Below, piece after piece: positions 18,884 through 27,166 of a stretch of DNA of 64,000 nucleotides; the first letter of the stretch is position 1; the number at the start of each line of letters is the position of its first letter. The DNA is from Candidatus Bathyarchaeota archaeon. GTDB lineage: Archaea > Thermoproteota > Bathyarchaeia > Bathyarchaeales > Bathycorpusculaceae. A model generated the notes under the pieces. The model did not search any database, was not told the origin of the DNA, and was given only the letters and a program-made list of their open reading frames with translations. Location: the NCBI GenBank assembly GCA_026014615.1, contig JAOZHZ010000020.1:310001-374000 (forward strand), written 5' to 3'. The translations under genes and the position numbers were made by a program.

Positions 18884-18895
18884 GCTTTTATAGAG
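18884..18895 (+). promoter_or_regulatory. TATA box upstream of Sec-hdrA
   Basis: 'gcttttatagagcg' about 75-85 bp before the ATG at 18969. The leader that follows contains a possible hairpin (GCTTCC..GGAAAGC, 18915-18936) and a 12-nt block GAAAGAAGAATG shared with the leader of the cysteine paralogue at 21769-21780. Confidence 0.5.
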
Positions 18896-18968
18896 CGCAA
18901 AAGCTAAAGCCATTGCTTCCAGAAAAGAAGGAAAGCGAAAGAAGAATGTTTATCGAGAAGGTTGTAAA

Positions 18969-21518
18969 ATGAGCAATCCAGAAACACAAAAACCAGTTGA
19001 AGCTCCCACACAGCCAGAAACCCCGCGAGTGGGAGTTTTCGTTTGCCATTGCGGTTTAAACATCGCCGGAACAGTAGACGTTAAACAGGTTGTTGAATAC
19101 GCTAAAACACTGCCTGACGTTGTCCTCGTTAAAGAGAACCGATACACATGCGCTGACCCCGGACAAGAAGAAATCAGAAAAGCGATAAAAGAACACCACT
19201 TGAACCGTGTCGTCGTAGCCGCTTGCAGCCCAAGAATGCATGAACCAACATTTCGCAAAACCGTAAGTGAAGCAGGGTTAAACCCCTTTGTATTTGAAAT
19301 GGCGAACATACGTGAGTTCGCTTCATGGTGCCACCCCAATACTCCAAAAGAAGCCACAGAAAAAGCAAAAGACAACGTAAAGATGGCTGTAGCCAAAGCG
19401 AGGCTGCTTAAACCTCTCGAAACCATGGAAGTCCCTGTAACTAAAAACGCCTTGATTATCGGCGGGGGCATCTCCGGAATTAACTCTGCTCTAGATTTGG
19501 CGGATATGGGCTTCAAAGTTTATCTTGTCGAGAAGAACGAAAGCATAGGCGGCCACATGGCACAACTCGACAAGACTTTCCCAACTTTGGATTGCAGCAT
19601 ATGAATCGAAGGACCTAGGATGGTCGAGGTATTACGCCATCCTAAGGTCGAAGTCATATCAAACGCCGACATCCTCAACGTAGAGGGTTTCGTAGGCAAC
19701 TTCAAAGTGAAAGTTCGCAAGAACCCACGATACGTCATTGCCGAAAGATGTACTGGCTGCGGGGAATGCAAAGACGTTTGCCCCATCGAATATCCCAACG
19801 AGTGGGACCTGAACTTAGGCGTAAGAAAAGCCATCTCCATACCGTTTGACCAAGCAGTACCTCTTGTTTACTCGATAAACAGGGACTACTGTATAGAATG
19901 CTTCAAATGTGTGGATGCTTGTGGCACACGTAGAGCCATCAACTTTGAGCAACAGCCCGAAGAAGTTGAATTGGACGTTGGAGCAATCATCGTAACAACT
20001 GGTTGTGACGTTTATGTGCCCTCTGATGACCCCCGCTACGGCTACGGAAGATACGACAACGTACTTACAGCTTTAGAGTTTGAGCGCCTCATCACAGCAG
20101 GCGGCCCAACAACTGGGCACGTAGTCCGCACATCCGATGGAAAGCAACCTAAAAGCGTAGCTATCATTCAATGCGTCGGTTCAAGGGACATAAACAAGTA
20201 CGAGTACTGTTCAGGTTTCTGCTGCATGTATAGCCTTAAAGAAGCCATTCTATTGAAAGAACACTACCGTGATGACGTGGAAGTCTACATTTTCTACATG
20301 GATATGCGCACTCCCTTCAAAGGCTACGAAGAATTCTATCGACGAGCCCGTGAAATGGGAATAACCTTCATCAGGGGCAAGCCGTCCCAAATACTTGAAG
20401 ACCCAGACACCAAAAACTTGGTTATAAGAGCAGAGGATACGGCGCTAGGGCAGCCCATTGAAGTCGAGACGGAAATGGTTGTGTTAAGCACAGCAGCCAT
20501 ACCCACCAAGGGCGCCGAAGAATTGGCTAGCGTTCTCCACATAACGCGAGGACCCGACGGGTTCTTCATGGAAAGTCACCCAAAACTCAGACCAATGGAT
20601 ACACCTATGGACGGCGTATTCCTAGCCGGTGCCTGCCAAGGACCAAAAGACATACCCTACAGCGTAGCCCAAGGAAGCGGAGCGGCAGCACGAGCAGCAA
20701 CAATCCTCTCTCAACCAAAATGGAAGATAGAACCAATTGTCTCAGTAGTCGACCCCGCCAGATGCAGAAACGTGAAAGCAACATGCGGTGTGTGCGTGAA
20801 AAGTTGTCCCTTCGGAGCCATAACTGCAGCTGAGGGACAACCAGCCAAGATTAATGCAGCCCAATGCCACGGATGCGGAACCTGCGTTGCTGAATGCCCA
20901 CAAGGCGCTATCACACAGATGCACTTCACAGATGAACAGTTATTCTCACAAATCAGAGCCGCCTTAGAAGACGACCCCGGCGGGAAGATACTAACGTTTA
21001 TGTGTAACTGGTGAGGTTACGCCGGCGCGGACCGAGCGGGGACGAGCCGGCTTGAATACCCCCCAACGACACGGGCTATACGGGTAATGTGTACTGGACG
21101 GGTAGATCGGGACTTCGTTATGGAAGCATTTAGGCTGGGAGCCGGAGGGGTACTAATTACCGCTTGCCATCTTCCCAGCGACTGCCACTACATCTCTGGA
21201 AACGCACGGATGAAAGCGCGCATGGATGCCTTGGGTGGCATGCTTCAAAAACTTGGATTAAGCCCCGAAAGACTCAGGGTTGACTACGTATCATCAGCTG
21301 AGGGCGAAAAATTCGTCAATATAGTCAAGGAAATGACAGACCAACTGAAAGCGCTGGGAAACGAAAAGATACAAGCGGAAAACGCAAAGCTTCGCCCGAT
21401 CTTGGAGAACATGCTAAAGCGCAAAGCAGCAGCACAACAAGCAGCAGCACAACAAGCCGCGGCAAAACCTTCCGCTTCCGTTGCCAAACCAAGTGACGAC
21501 GCAAACCCGATAAAATAG
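18969..21518 (+). CDS. hdrA: HdrA-MvhD fusion selenoprotein, two in-frame TGA (Sec) codons
   Basis: The ORF track splits this gene into 18969-19604, 19620-21014 and 21087-21518, but all three are in one frame, joined only by TGA at 19602-19604 and 21012-21014. Read through, it gives 849 residues with Sec at 212 (TLDCSIUIEGP) and 682 (MCNWUGYAGAD). The paralogue at 21800 has Cys at both places (TLDCSICIEGP, LCNWCSYAGAD). Order: HdrA N-domain ([16 protein letters not shown]), FAD-binding [12 protein letters not shown] near 160, ferredoxin-type [12 protein letters not shown] and [12 protein letters not shown], two C-terminal [4Fe-4S] motifs, MvhD domain from about 665. One motif is unusual: C-x6-C-x2-C-x3-C near residue 600. 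In Methanococcales, HdrA and VhuD are separate selenoproteins. It probably bifurcates electrons between ferredoxin and a disulfide or hydrogenase partner. Confidence 0.93.
19612..19649 (+). promoter_or_regulatory. strong hairpin 7 nt after the first Sec TGA (SRE/bSECIS-like)
   Basis: GACCT-AGGATGG (19612-19623) pairs with CCATCCT-A-AGGTC (19637-19649): 12 Watson-Crick pairs with one bulged A at 19644. Above this a bulged U (19624) and two more pairs (CG/CG) close an 8-nt loop, AGGTATTA. A bulged U two pairs below a loop with GGU is also the layout of bacterial SECIS elements such as E. coli fdhF. The cysteine paralogue has no such hairpin at the same codons. Confidence 0.7.
21015..21060 (+). 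promoter_or_regulatory. GC-rich hairpin 6 nt after the second Sec TGA
   Basis: GCCGGC at 21021-21026 pairs with GCCGGC at 21046-21051. After a G-A mismatch two more CG pairs close a 13-nt loop, and GGT/ACC (21015-17, 21058-60) can pair outside. The 31 bases 21021-21051 contain no T and only four A, sharply GC-richer than flanking sequence or the paralogue. This suggests RNA-level selection. Confidence 0.62.
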
Positions 21519-21582
21519 TGAATTCTTTCATTTTTTGTTTTTTTCGCAATTATTCTTTTTCTTTTGTTAGTGCTATTATAGC

Positions 21583-21672
21583 ATAGTTGTAAAATTCGTG
21601 TTTCGTTGAGATTTTGACGTGCGAACTATACGGGCAATTGAATCTGTTTTCCGTGAGAATTATTGCTTGCCC
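21583..21672 (+). promoter_or_regulatory. two candidate 3'-UTR hairpins (possible archaeal SECIS)
   Basis: After the stop codon at 21518 two stem-loops lie side by side. Hairpin 1: ATAGTT (21583-88) with AACTAT (21624-29), then GT/AC and AAAAT/ATTTT inside, with an unpaired GTGCG on the 3' side. Hairpin 2: GGGCAA (21632-37) with TTGCCC (21667-72), with a GAA on its 5' side (21640-42) and an inner AATCT/AG-A-ATT stem. Archaeal SECIS elements are usually in the 3' UTR, so either is a candidate, but the match to the consensus was not established. Confidence 0.3.
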
Positions 21673-21680
21673 CAAGTAAT

Positions 21681-21696
21681 GTTTATATTTGTATTA
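21681..21696 (+). promoter_or_regulatory. TATA box upstream of Cys-hdrA
   Basis: 'gtttatatttgtatta' about 110 bp before the ATG at 21800. It suggests the cysteine paralogue has its own promoter. The leader carries a hairpin, AACCGC (21736-41) with GCGGTT (21763-68), enclosing CTCT/AGAG. Confidence 0.5.
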
Positions 21697-21799
21697 AAAA
21701 AGCTGATATGTCTAATTAAAAAAATTAATGAGTGAAACCGCTGCTCTTGGAAGAGAAAGGCTGCGGTTGAAAGAAGAATGGTTGTTGAGGCGGTCGTAG

Positions 21800-24298
21800 A
21801 TGAGCAATCCACAAATACAGAAACCAAATGAAGCTGCTGAACAACTCGAACCTTTACGGGTTGGAGTTTTTGTTTGCCACTGTGGTTTAAACATCGCAGG
21901 CACAGTGGATGTTCACGCAGTTGCTGAATACGCCAAAACTATACCTGATGTGGTCTTCGTTAAAGAGAACCGCTACACCTGTGCTGACCCTGGACAAGAA
22001 GAAATCAGAAAGGCAATAACGGAACAGAAACTCAACCGTGTAGTCATCGCTGCCTGTTCACCAAGAATGCACGAACCCACTTTTAGACGCACCGTTAACG
22101 AAGCAGGTTTGAACCCGTTCTATTATGAGATGGCTAATATCCGAGAGTTTGCTTCATGGTGCCATCAAAACACGCCTCGGGAAGCAACTGAACGGGCAAA
22201 AGACACTGTTCGCATGGCAGTTGCAAAAGCACGCTTCTTGATGCCGCTTCAAACAATTGAAGTTCCAGTAACCAACAAGGCGCTCGTTATCGGCGGAGGA
22301 ATTGCAGGAATGAACGCCGCCTTAGACCTTGCAGAAATGGGCTTCAAAGTGTATATGCTTGAGAACACTCAGAGCATTGGCGGGCACATGGCGGCTTTGG
22401 ATAAAACCTTCCCAACCCTTGACTGCAGTATCTGCATTGAAGGACCAAAAATGGTGGATTGCGTCAGGCACCCTAACATCACGATTTTCGCTTTTTCAGA
22501 TTTGGTTAAAGTTGAAGGTTACATAGGCAACTTTAAAGTGACAATCCGCAAGAGGGCACGATACATCCATGATGACCGTTGCACGGGATGCGGACAATGC
22601 AAAGATGTTTGCCCAATCGAATATCCAAACGAGTGGGATCTGAACCTTGGCACCCGAAGAGCAATTTCAGTTCCCCTTGACCAAGCAGTGCCCTTAATTT
22701 ACGCCATTAACAAGGATTATTGCATTGAATGTTTCAAATGTGTGGACGCTTGCGGTCCAAGACAGGCTATAGATTTTACTCAGAAAGATGAAGACGTCGA
22801 GATTGATGTGGGCGCAATTATTGTGTCCACGGGCTTTGATGTTTATGAACCATACGACATGCCCCTCTTAGGCTATGGTAAATACCCAAACGTTATTACC
22901 TCAATGGAATTTGAAAGACTTATCCTGGCTGCGGGGCCTACAGGTGGAAAAGTCATCAGACAATCAGACGGGCAAAAACCACACAAAATCGCTTTCATCC
23001 AGTGCGTTGGCAGTCGAGATAAAAACAAGTATCCATATTGCAGTAACTTCTGCTGCATGTACACGCTTAAGCATGTTGTGCAGTTGAAGGAAAAGTACAA
23101 GGAAGACATAGAAGTCTACGTTTTCTACATGGACATACGAAGCCCAAGCAAAGGCTACGAAGAGTTCTATGACCGCGCAAGAGAACGCGGAGTAAACTTT
23201 ATTCGTGGGCGAGTCAGCCGAATCGATGAAGACCCAAAAACCCACAACATGGTCGTTCACTCTGAAGATACTAACCTTGGGGCACCTATCGAAGTTGAAG
23301 CTGAAATGGTGGTCTTAGCAACCGCAGCTATTCCCAAAAAAGGTTCAGCGGATATTGCACGCATAATTAACCTGTCAAGAGGCGCAGACGGCTTCTTCAT
23401 GGAGAGCCACCCCAAACTAAAACCCATGGATGCACCCACGGACGGCGTCTTCTACGCAGGCGCCTGCCAAGGCTTAAAAGACATTCCCTCAAGCGTCTCC
23501 CAAGGAAGCGGAGCAGCAGCACGAGCAGCAACCGTACTCTCCAAAACCAAATGGAAAATTGAACCCATCATCTCAGTCGTTGACGAGACTAAATGTAAGA
23601 AGTGTGGCATCTGCGTTGACAAATGCCCCTACGGCGCCATCAAAATCGAAAAAGGCAAAACACCCGCCCAAATAATCACCGCCAGCTGCCACGGATGCGG
23701 AACCTGCGTCGCAGAATGCCCCCAACACGCAATTACTCAAATGCACTTCACCGACGCCCAAATCATAGCTCAAATTCGAGCTGCACTTGAAGAAAAACCT
23801 GAAGAAAAAATCATGGCTTTTCTGTGCAACTGGTGCAGTTACGCAGGCGCAGACTTAGCGGGCATAAGCAGATGCGAGTACCCAGCAAGCGTAAGAGTGG
23901 TTCGTGTCATGTGCTCTGGAAGAGTCAGTAAAGAATTTATCTTGGAAGCACTCAGGCTGGGCGCAGGTATGGTGTTGATTGGCGCTTGCCACCTGCCCTA
24001 CGACTGCCACTACATCAGCGGCAACTACAAGATGAAAGCAAGAACAGACGCCCTCAAAGCAATGCTAATCAAGTTAGGCATGAGTCCAGAACGGTTCCGA
24101 GTAGAATACGTCTCAGCCGCAGAAGGAATACGCTACGCTGAAGTCATCACGGAAACAGATGCAGACATGAAGGCACTGGGTAAAGAAAAAATTCTGGCAG
24201 AAACCGCAAAGTTGAGGCCAATATTGGAAAACATGCTAAAACGCGCTCCCACAATTCCAGCGGTCCCTGCAGCTAAACCTGTTGATAAAGCAGCATAA
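21800..24298 (+). CDS. hdrA: HdrA-MvhD fusion, all-cysteine paralogue
   Basis: 832 residues, uninterrupted, closely similar to the upstream Sec protein along its whole length. Features: [16 protein letters not shown] near 20, FAD-binding VIGGGIAGMNAALDLAEMG near 160, CSIC at about 210, CTGCGQCKDVCP and [13 protein letters not shown]-terminal ferredoxin motifs CKKCGICVDKCP and [12 protein letters not shown], and an MvhD domain starting near FLCNWCSYAGAD. It should carry FAD and several iron-sulfur clusters and take part in flavin-based electron bifurcation with HdrBC or a hydrogenase/formate dehydrogenase; none of these partners is in the window. Next to a Sec copy, it may replace it when selenium is short, as the vhc/frc sets do in Methanococcus voltae; that role here is inference. 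Confidence 0.95.
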   Translation: MSNPQIQKPNEAAEQLEPLRVGVFVCHCGLNIAGTVDVHAVAEYAKTIPDVVFVKENRYTCADPGQEEIRKAITEQKLNRVVIAACSPRMHEPTFRRTVNEAGLNPFYYEMANIREFASWCHQNTPREATERAKDTVRMAVAKARFLMPLQTIEVPVTNKALVIGGGIAGMNAALDLAEMGFKVYMLENTQSIGGHMAALDKTFPTLDCSICIEGPKMVDCVRHPNITIFAFSDLVKVEGYIGNFKVTIRKRARYIHDDRCTGCGQCKDVCPIEYPNEWDLNLGTRRAISVPLDQAVPLIYAINKDYCIECFKCVDACGPRQAIDFTQKDEDVEIDVGAIIVSTGFDVYEPYDMPLLGYGKYPNVITSMEFERLILAAGPTGGKVIRQSDGQKPHKIAFIQCVGSRDKNKYPYCSNFCCMYTLKHVVQLKEKYKEDIEVYVFYMDIRSPSKGYEEFYDRARERGVNFIRGRVSRIDEDPKTHNMVVHSEDTNLGAPIEVEAEMVVLATAAIPKKGSADIARIINLSRGADGFFMESHPKLKPMDAPTDGVFYAGACQGLKDIPSSVSQGSGAAARAATVLSKTKWKIEPIISVVDETKCKKCGICVDKCPYGAIKIEKGKTPAQIITASCHGCGTCVAECPQHAITQMHFTDAQIIAQIRAALEEKPEEKIMAFLCNWCSYAGADLAGISRCEYPASVRVVRVMCSGRVSKEFILEALRLGAGMVLIGACHLPYDCHYISGNYKMKARTDALKAMLIKLGMSPERFRVEYVSAAEGIRYAEVITETDADMKALGKEKILAETAKLRPILENMLKRAPTIPAVPAAKPVDKAA

Positions 24299-24494
24299 AA
24301 GTAACCCAAGCATTAGTCTTGAGCGTTGCGGTTAGGGCAGATATGAAGGCGGCTTAGATTCCAAGAGGGCGACCTATTGCTACATGTTATTGACTATTGT
24401 CGTTTTCAGGACATTAGCTTTGGTATAGCTCTTCAGACTATAGAAGGTTTAGAAAAGTTAAGTATTAAATTGACTTCTGAGTAATATCAGTTTC
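24299..24494. other. intergenic spacer after Cys-hdrA
   Basis: 196 bp. A T/A-rich stretch near 24460-24470 ('agtattaaattgac') could be the promoter of the following gene. Nothing else was seen. Confidence 0.4.
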
Positions 24495-25355
24495 ATGGAC
24501 TTAGGAGATTTGGTAAGGGAAGCATATACCGAAGTAACACAAAGACCATTTCGATATGGTTATCTTGTTTCTTGGATATTGAAAAAAGGCAGAACAAGTG
24601 ACCTAATGTCTATCATAAAAACTTCTAAAATAACACGCGTTCCATTGAAAAAACCATACCGAGGAAAGAAAGCGATAGATAGATTGGAAAACTCGGATGA
24701 TTTGATAAAAATAGCAACTCTCATGGGTTCGCTGGGCTACATGAAAGAAGCTCAAGAAGTTTTTGATGCTATGTTGTTTCGGACGCCCCTTGACACAACT
24801 GCTTTGAACAATTACGCTTATGTTTTACTTCACGAAATAATTCAGAGCAAAGGAAATTACGATAAAAGTAAAATACTGATTGCTCAAAACAAAATTTCAA
24901 AGGCAGCGACTATTGATAAGGTTTTAAATGAAAACTTTCTTATTCTTTCAACATACAAGAATTTGTGTTTATCAAGAGTGGTCGAAGCCGAATACTATGC
25001 ACAAATTAAAGCGTACTTACCCGCATTTTTAGTGGCGTGGCTGTCCATAGAAATGAGCATTCGCAGAATTTATTATCAGCATTTGAAGGAAAAGCAGTAT
25101 GGTAAAGACAAATTGTTTAGCTTGAAATCTCTTGACTTAATTACTGAAATTCTTTACTTGAATAAATGTGATTCGAAATTCGTAAATTCCAAAGAAGTGC
25201 TTGAATCACTCTATGGATTGAGGAACCAATTGATACATGGTACGATTTTTGAGGTTTCAGAAGGACAGGCTAAGAATTGCATTGAATTAGCTTACACATT
25301 TACTTTAGTCAAGGAAGAATTTGATGACTTCTTAACAGGTAGTAAACTACATTAG
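24495..25355 (+). CDS. uncharacterised helical protein with HEPN-like RxxxxH motif
   Basis: 286 residues, helical throughout. Residues 70-150 look like repeat helices of TPR type (GYMKEAQEVFDAMLFRTPLDTTALNNYAYVL). The C-terminal part contains LYGLRNQLIHGTIFE, a HEPN-type R-x4-H motif found in many RNases, toxins and abortive-infection proteins, and also in inactive helical domains. Codon use is A/T-richer than the flanking hdrA genes, suggesting separate acquisition. It sits between the Sec protein genes and tRNA-Sec, but nothing in the sequence links it to selenium. Function not recognised. Confidence 0.6.
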   Translation: MDLGDLVREAYTEVTQRPFRYGYLVSWILKKGRTSDLMSIIKTSKITRVPLKKPYRGKKAIDRLENSDDLIKIATLMGSLGYMKEAQEVFDAMLFRTPLDTTALNNYAYVLLHEIIQSKGNYDKSKILIAQNKISKAATIDKVLNENFLILSTYKNLCLSRVVEAEYYAQIKAYLPAFLVAWLSIEMSIRRIYYQHLKEKQYGKDKLFSLKSLDLITEILYLNKCDSKFVNSKEVLESLYGLRNQLIHGTIFEVSEGQAKNCIELAYTFTLVKEEFDDFLTGSKLH

Positions 25356-25467
25356 ATATTGACTAATTCAAAGTTTTGCAAGAGTCCACAGCGGTTTAGA
25401 GCGGAGTTGTTTCTTTTGTCGAGTCTCTTGTTTGCTTATGAGGCGATTTTTGTATTCATGAAACAAG

Positions 25468-25475
25468 TTATATAT
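25468..25475 (+). promoter_or_regulatory. TATA box for tRNA-Sec
   Basis: 'gttatatatctttc' lies about 30 bp before the tRNA 5' end, the usual archaeal spacing for a tRNA promoter. Confidence 0.6.
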
Positions 25476-25504
25476 CTTTCAACACGAGAAGACACATCAA
25501 ACGG

Positions 25505-25595
25505 GGCGTCCTACAGCTAGGTGGTCCTGGCACCGGACTTCAAATCCGGTGAGTCCGATAAGGTCTCGGGGTTCAATTCCCCTTGGACGCCGCCA
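25505..25595 (+). tRNA. selC: tRNA-Sec (anticodon UCA), CCA encoded
   Basis: Folded by hand. The acceptor stem GGCGTCC/GGACGCC extends by a T-T mismatch and an A-T pair toward the 9-bp form. The D stem GCTAGG/CCTGGC is 6 bp with a 4-nt loop (TGGT), a hallmark of archaeal/eukaryotic tRNA-Sec. The anticodon stem CCGGA/TCCGG closes loop CTTCAAA, giving anticodon UCA that reads UGA. The variable arm GAGTCC..GGTCTC is long. The T stem is only 4 bp (GGGG/CCCC) with loop TTCAATT. Discriminator G is followed by encoded CCA. The SepSecS stop codon on the other strand begins at the next base. Confidence 0.95.
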
Positions 25596-26909
25596 CTATG
25601 ATACTGTCTTCAAAACGGTGTCTAACCTTTCTGTTGCTAAACTGATATCGTTTTTTTGTATTCCTATACTGGCGTCGAAGTTTATGTACGCTGAGATATA
25701 CTGCGGGCAGCACACGCCGAAATCATTTTTTTCTAAAGCTTTTGAACCGTAGACCCTTGCCGTGTACAAAGCTTTGCCTATTTTCTTGGCGTTTCTTCCT
25801 TCCAGCGTCATAGCTACGGATATTGGATTGTAAACATTCAGTATTCGCTGTGAATGCCTTTCTGCGACCTCTTTCAAGGATGATTCAAGGAACTTCCTGT
25901 TTTCTTCTTGCTGGGTTCTCAGCTTCTCGTAGCCTTCCGATCCTATCGACAGTATAGCTGCTAGGAACTGCACTACGGGGGCGGCTGTTGCTCTCCCTGC
26001 ATAGGTTTCAGACACGTGGTTGAGGAATTCTTCATTGGGTGAAGCAACTATTGCTCCTCCGACTGGGGTGAAGAAATTCTTGTCTGTGCTCTGGATTATT
26101 GCGTCCACGCGTCCTGCGTCAACTGCGCCTCTTACGAGTTTCATGATCTCTCGGCTCTGTACTCCGAAGGCGTTGTTTATGATGTGGGGTACCTTTTTCT
26201 CCTGCGCGATTTTTGCTATGTCTTTGATTTTGTCTGGTTCTCTGGGTGGAAAGAACGTGGTTGTTGAAATAATGGCGGCAGTGTTTTCATTGACTGCTTC
26301 TTCTATCTTTTCTGTGGGAACGTTCACTGCGTCTCCGTAGATTTCTCCTTCAACTATTCTTTCTTGAAGACCTGCAAGCTGAATTGCCTTCAAAGGCGTC
26401 TTATGGTCAACCTGTGGATAAACAACCTCTTTTCCTCTGGTGAGGTTTCTTGTGGCACACAAGACAAGAGCCAGCGTCATTCCCGTTGCCATAGGAAAAA
26501 CCACCGCCTTCTTGATTTTTGGAACTCCGAACCTTTTCATGGCGTCACTTGCCAATATGTTGGCAAAGAAATACATGAGCGACCCACCTGCCGCCTTAGG
26601 CTGAGCTTTGGTCAGGTCACCTGACCTCCCTACTCCATGGTGAAAGCCGCCTGCCAGCTTTGAAACTGCTGACGACACAACCCTGCCCTCTCTTTCGCCT
26701 ACAAACGCTGCTTTGCTGTCCTTGTCCGAATCCATTGTAGCTAGTAAATTAAGGAATCTTTCGATTTGGCAGTCTTTCCACCCTTCTTGGGGTACTCTTC
26801 TTTGCTCGAAAAGCAGTTTTATAGGTCGGGACTCTGTGCCTAACACTGTCAGGCCTCTATCAAGTATGCTCTTGGGGATTGTGTCCTTCAACTTATCAAA
26901 CGGCAACAT
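25596..26909 (-). CDS. spcS: SepSecS, O-phosphoseryl-tRNA(Sec) selenium transferase
   Basis: PLP enzyme that converts phosphoseryl-tRNA-Sec to selenocysteinyl-tRNA-Sec using selenophosphate. Signatures: the phosphate-binding loop HHGVGRSGDLTKAQPKAAGGS, FPMATGMTLAL, STTTFFPPREPD, PHIINNAFGVQS, and the PLP lysine in QSTDKNFFTPVGGAI, then YAGRATAAPVVQFLAAILSIGSEGY. These match archaeal and human SepSecS closely and separate it from Cys-forming SepCysS. The track begins at 27017, but archaeal homologues begin near MLPFDKLKDTIPK (ATG 26909, with AAGGT upstream), about 437 residues. It is convergent with tRNA-Sec with zero spacing and divergent from the PSTK-SelB gene. Confidence 0.94.
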   Translation of the reverse strand: MLPFDKLKDTIPKSILDRGLTVLGTESRPIKLLFEQRRVPQEGWKDCQIERFLNLLATMDSDKDSKAAFVGEREGRVVSSAVSKLAGGFHHGVGRSGDLTKAQPKAAGGSLMYFFANILASDAMKRFGVPKIKKAVVFPMATGMTLALVLCATRNLTRGKEVVYPQVDHKTPLKAIQLAGLQERIVEGEIYGDAVNVPTEKIEEAVNENTAAIISTTTFFPPREPDKIKDIAKIAQEKKVPHIINNAFGVQSREIMKLVRGAVDAGRVDAIIQSTDKNFFTPVGGAIVASPNEEFLNHVSETYAGRATAAPVVQFLAAILSIGSEGYEKLRTQQEENRKFLESSLKEVAERHSQRILNVYNPISVAMTLEGRNAKKIGKALYTARVYGSKALEKNDFGVCCPQYISAYINFDASIGIQKNDISLATERLDTVLKTVS

Positions 26910-27126
26910 GAGACGTACCTTAAATGTCTTGATTAGTTCGGTTGTATCTTCAGTGCTTAAATGCTCAGATGTTCTTTTATTGCTTTGTATATTATGATTG
27001 CTTCTTTTGATAGACAAATTGCTTTTGATAACGTGCTCTTCTGGAATCGGTCAAGAGTTCGAGGCTATTATTTAGTTATCAAACAAGCGAGTTGATATAA
27101 TCGAAGGTTAATGCTTGACAGACAGA

Positions 27127-27136
27127 ATTATAAACC
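27127..27136 (+). promoter_or_regulatory. TATA box of the PSTK-SelB gene
   Basis: 'gaattataaaccg' ends about 30 bp before the GTG start at 27167, so the transcript would have a very short leader; a GGGG run (27156-27159) could serve as ribosome-binding site. The 150-bp region between this gene and SepSecS is a divergent promoter region. Confidence 0.5.
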
Positions 27137-27166
27137 GAAGACAGGATAGACAACAGGGGAAAACGA

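Noticed and set aside
18969-21518. hdrA as a pseudogene with two nonsense mutations
   Set aside because: Both stops are TGA, both align with conserved cysteines of the paralogue, the frame is otherwise intact, and tRNA-Sec, SepSecS and PSTK-SelB are encoded nearby.
25549-25752. ORF of 67 residues on the plus strand
   Set aside because: It overlaps tRNA-Sec and is antisense to SepSecS.
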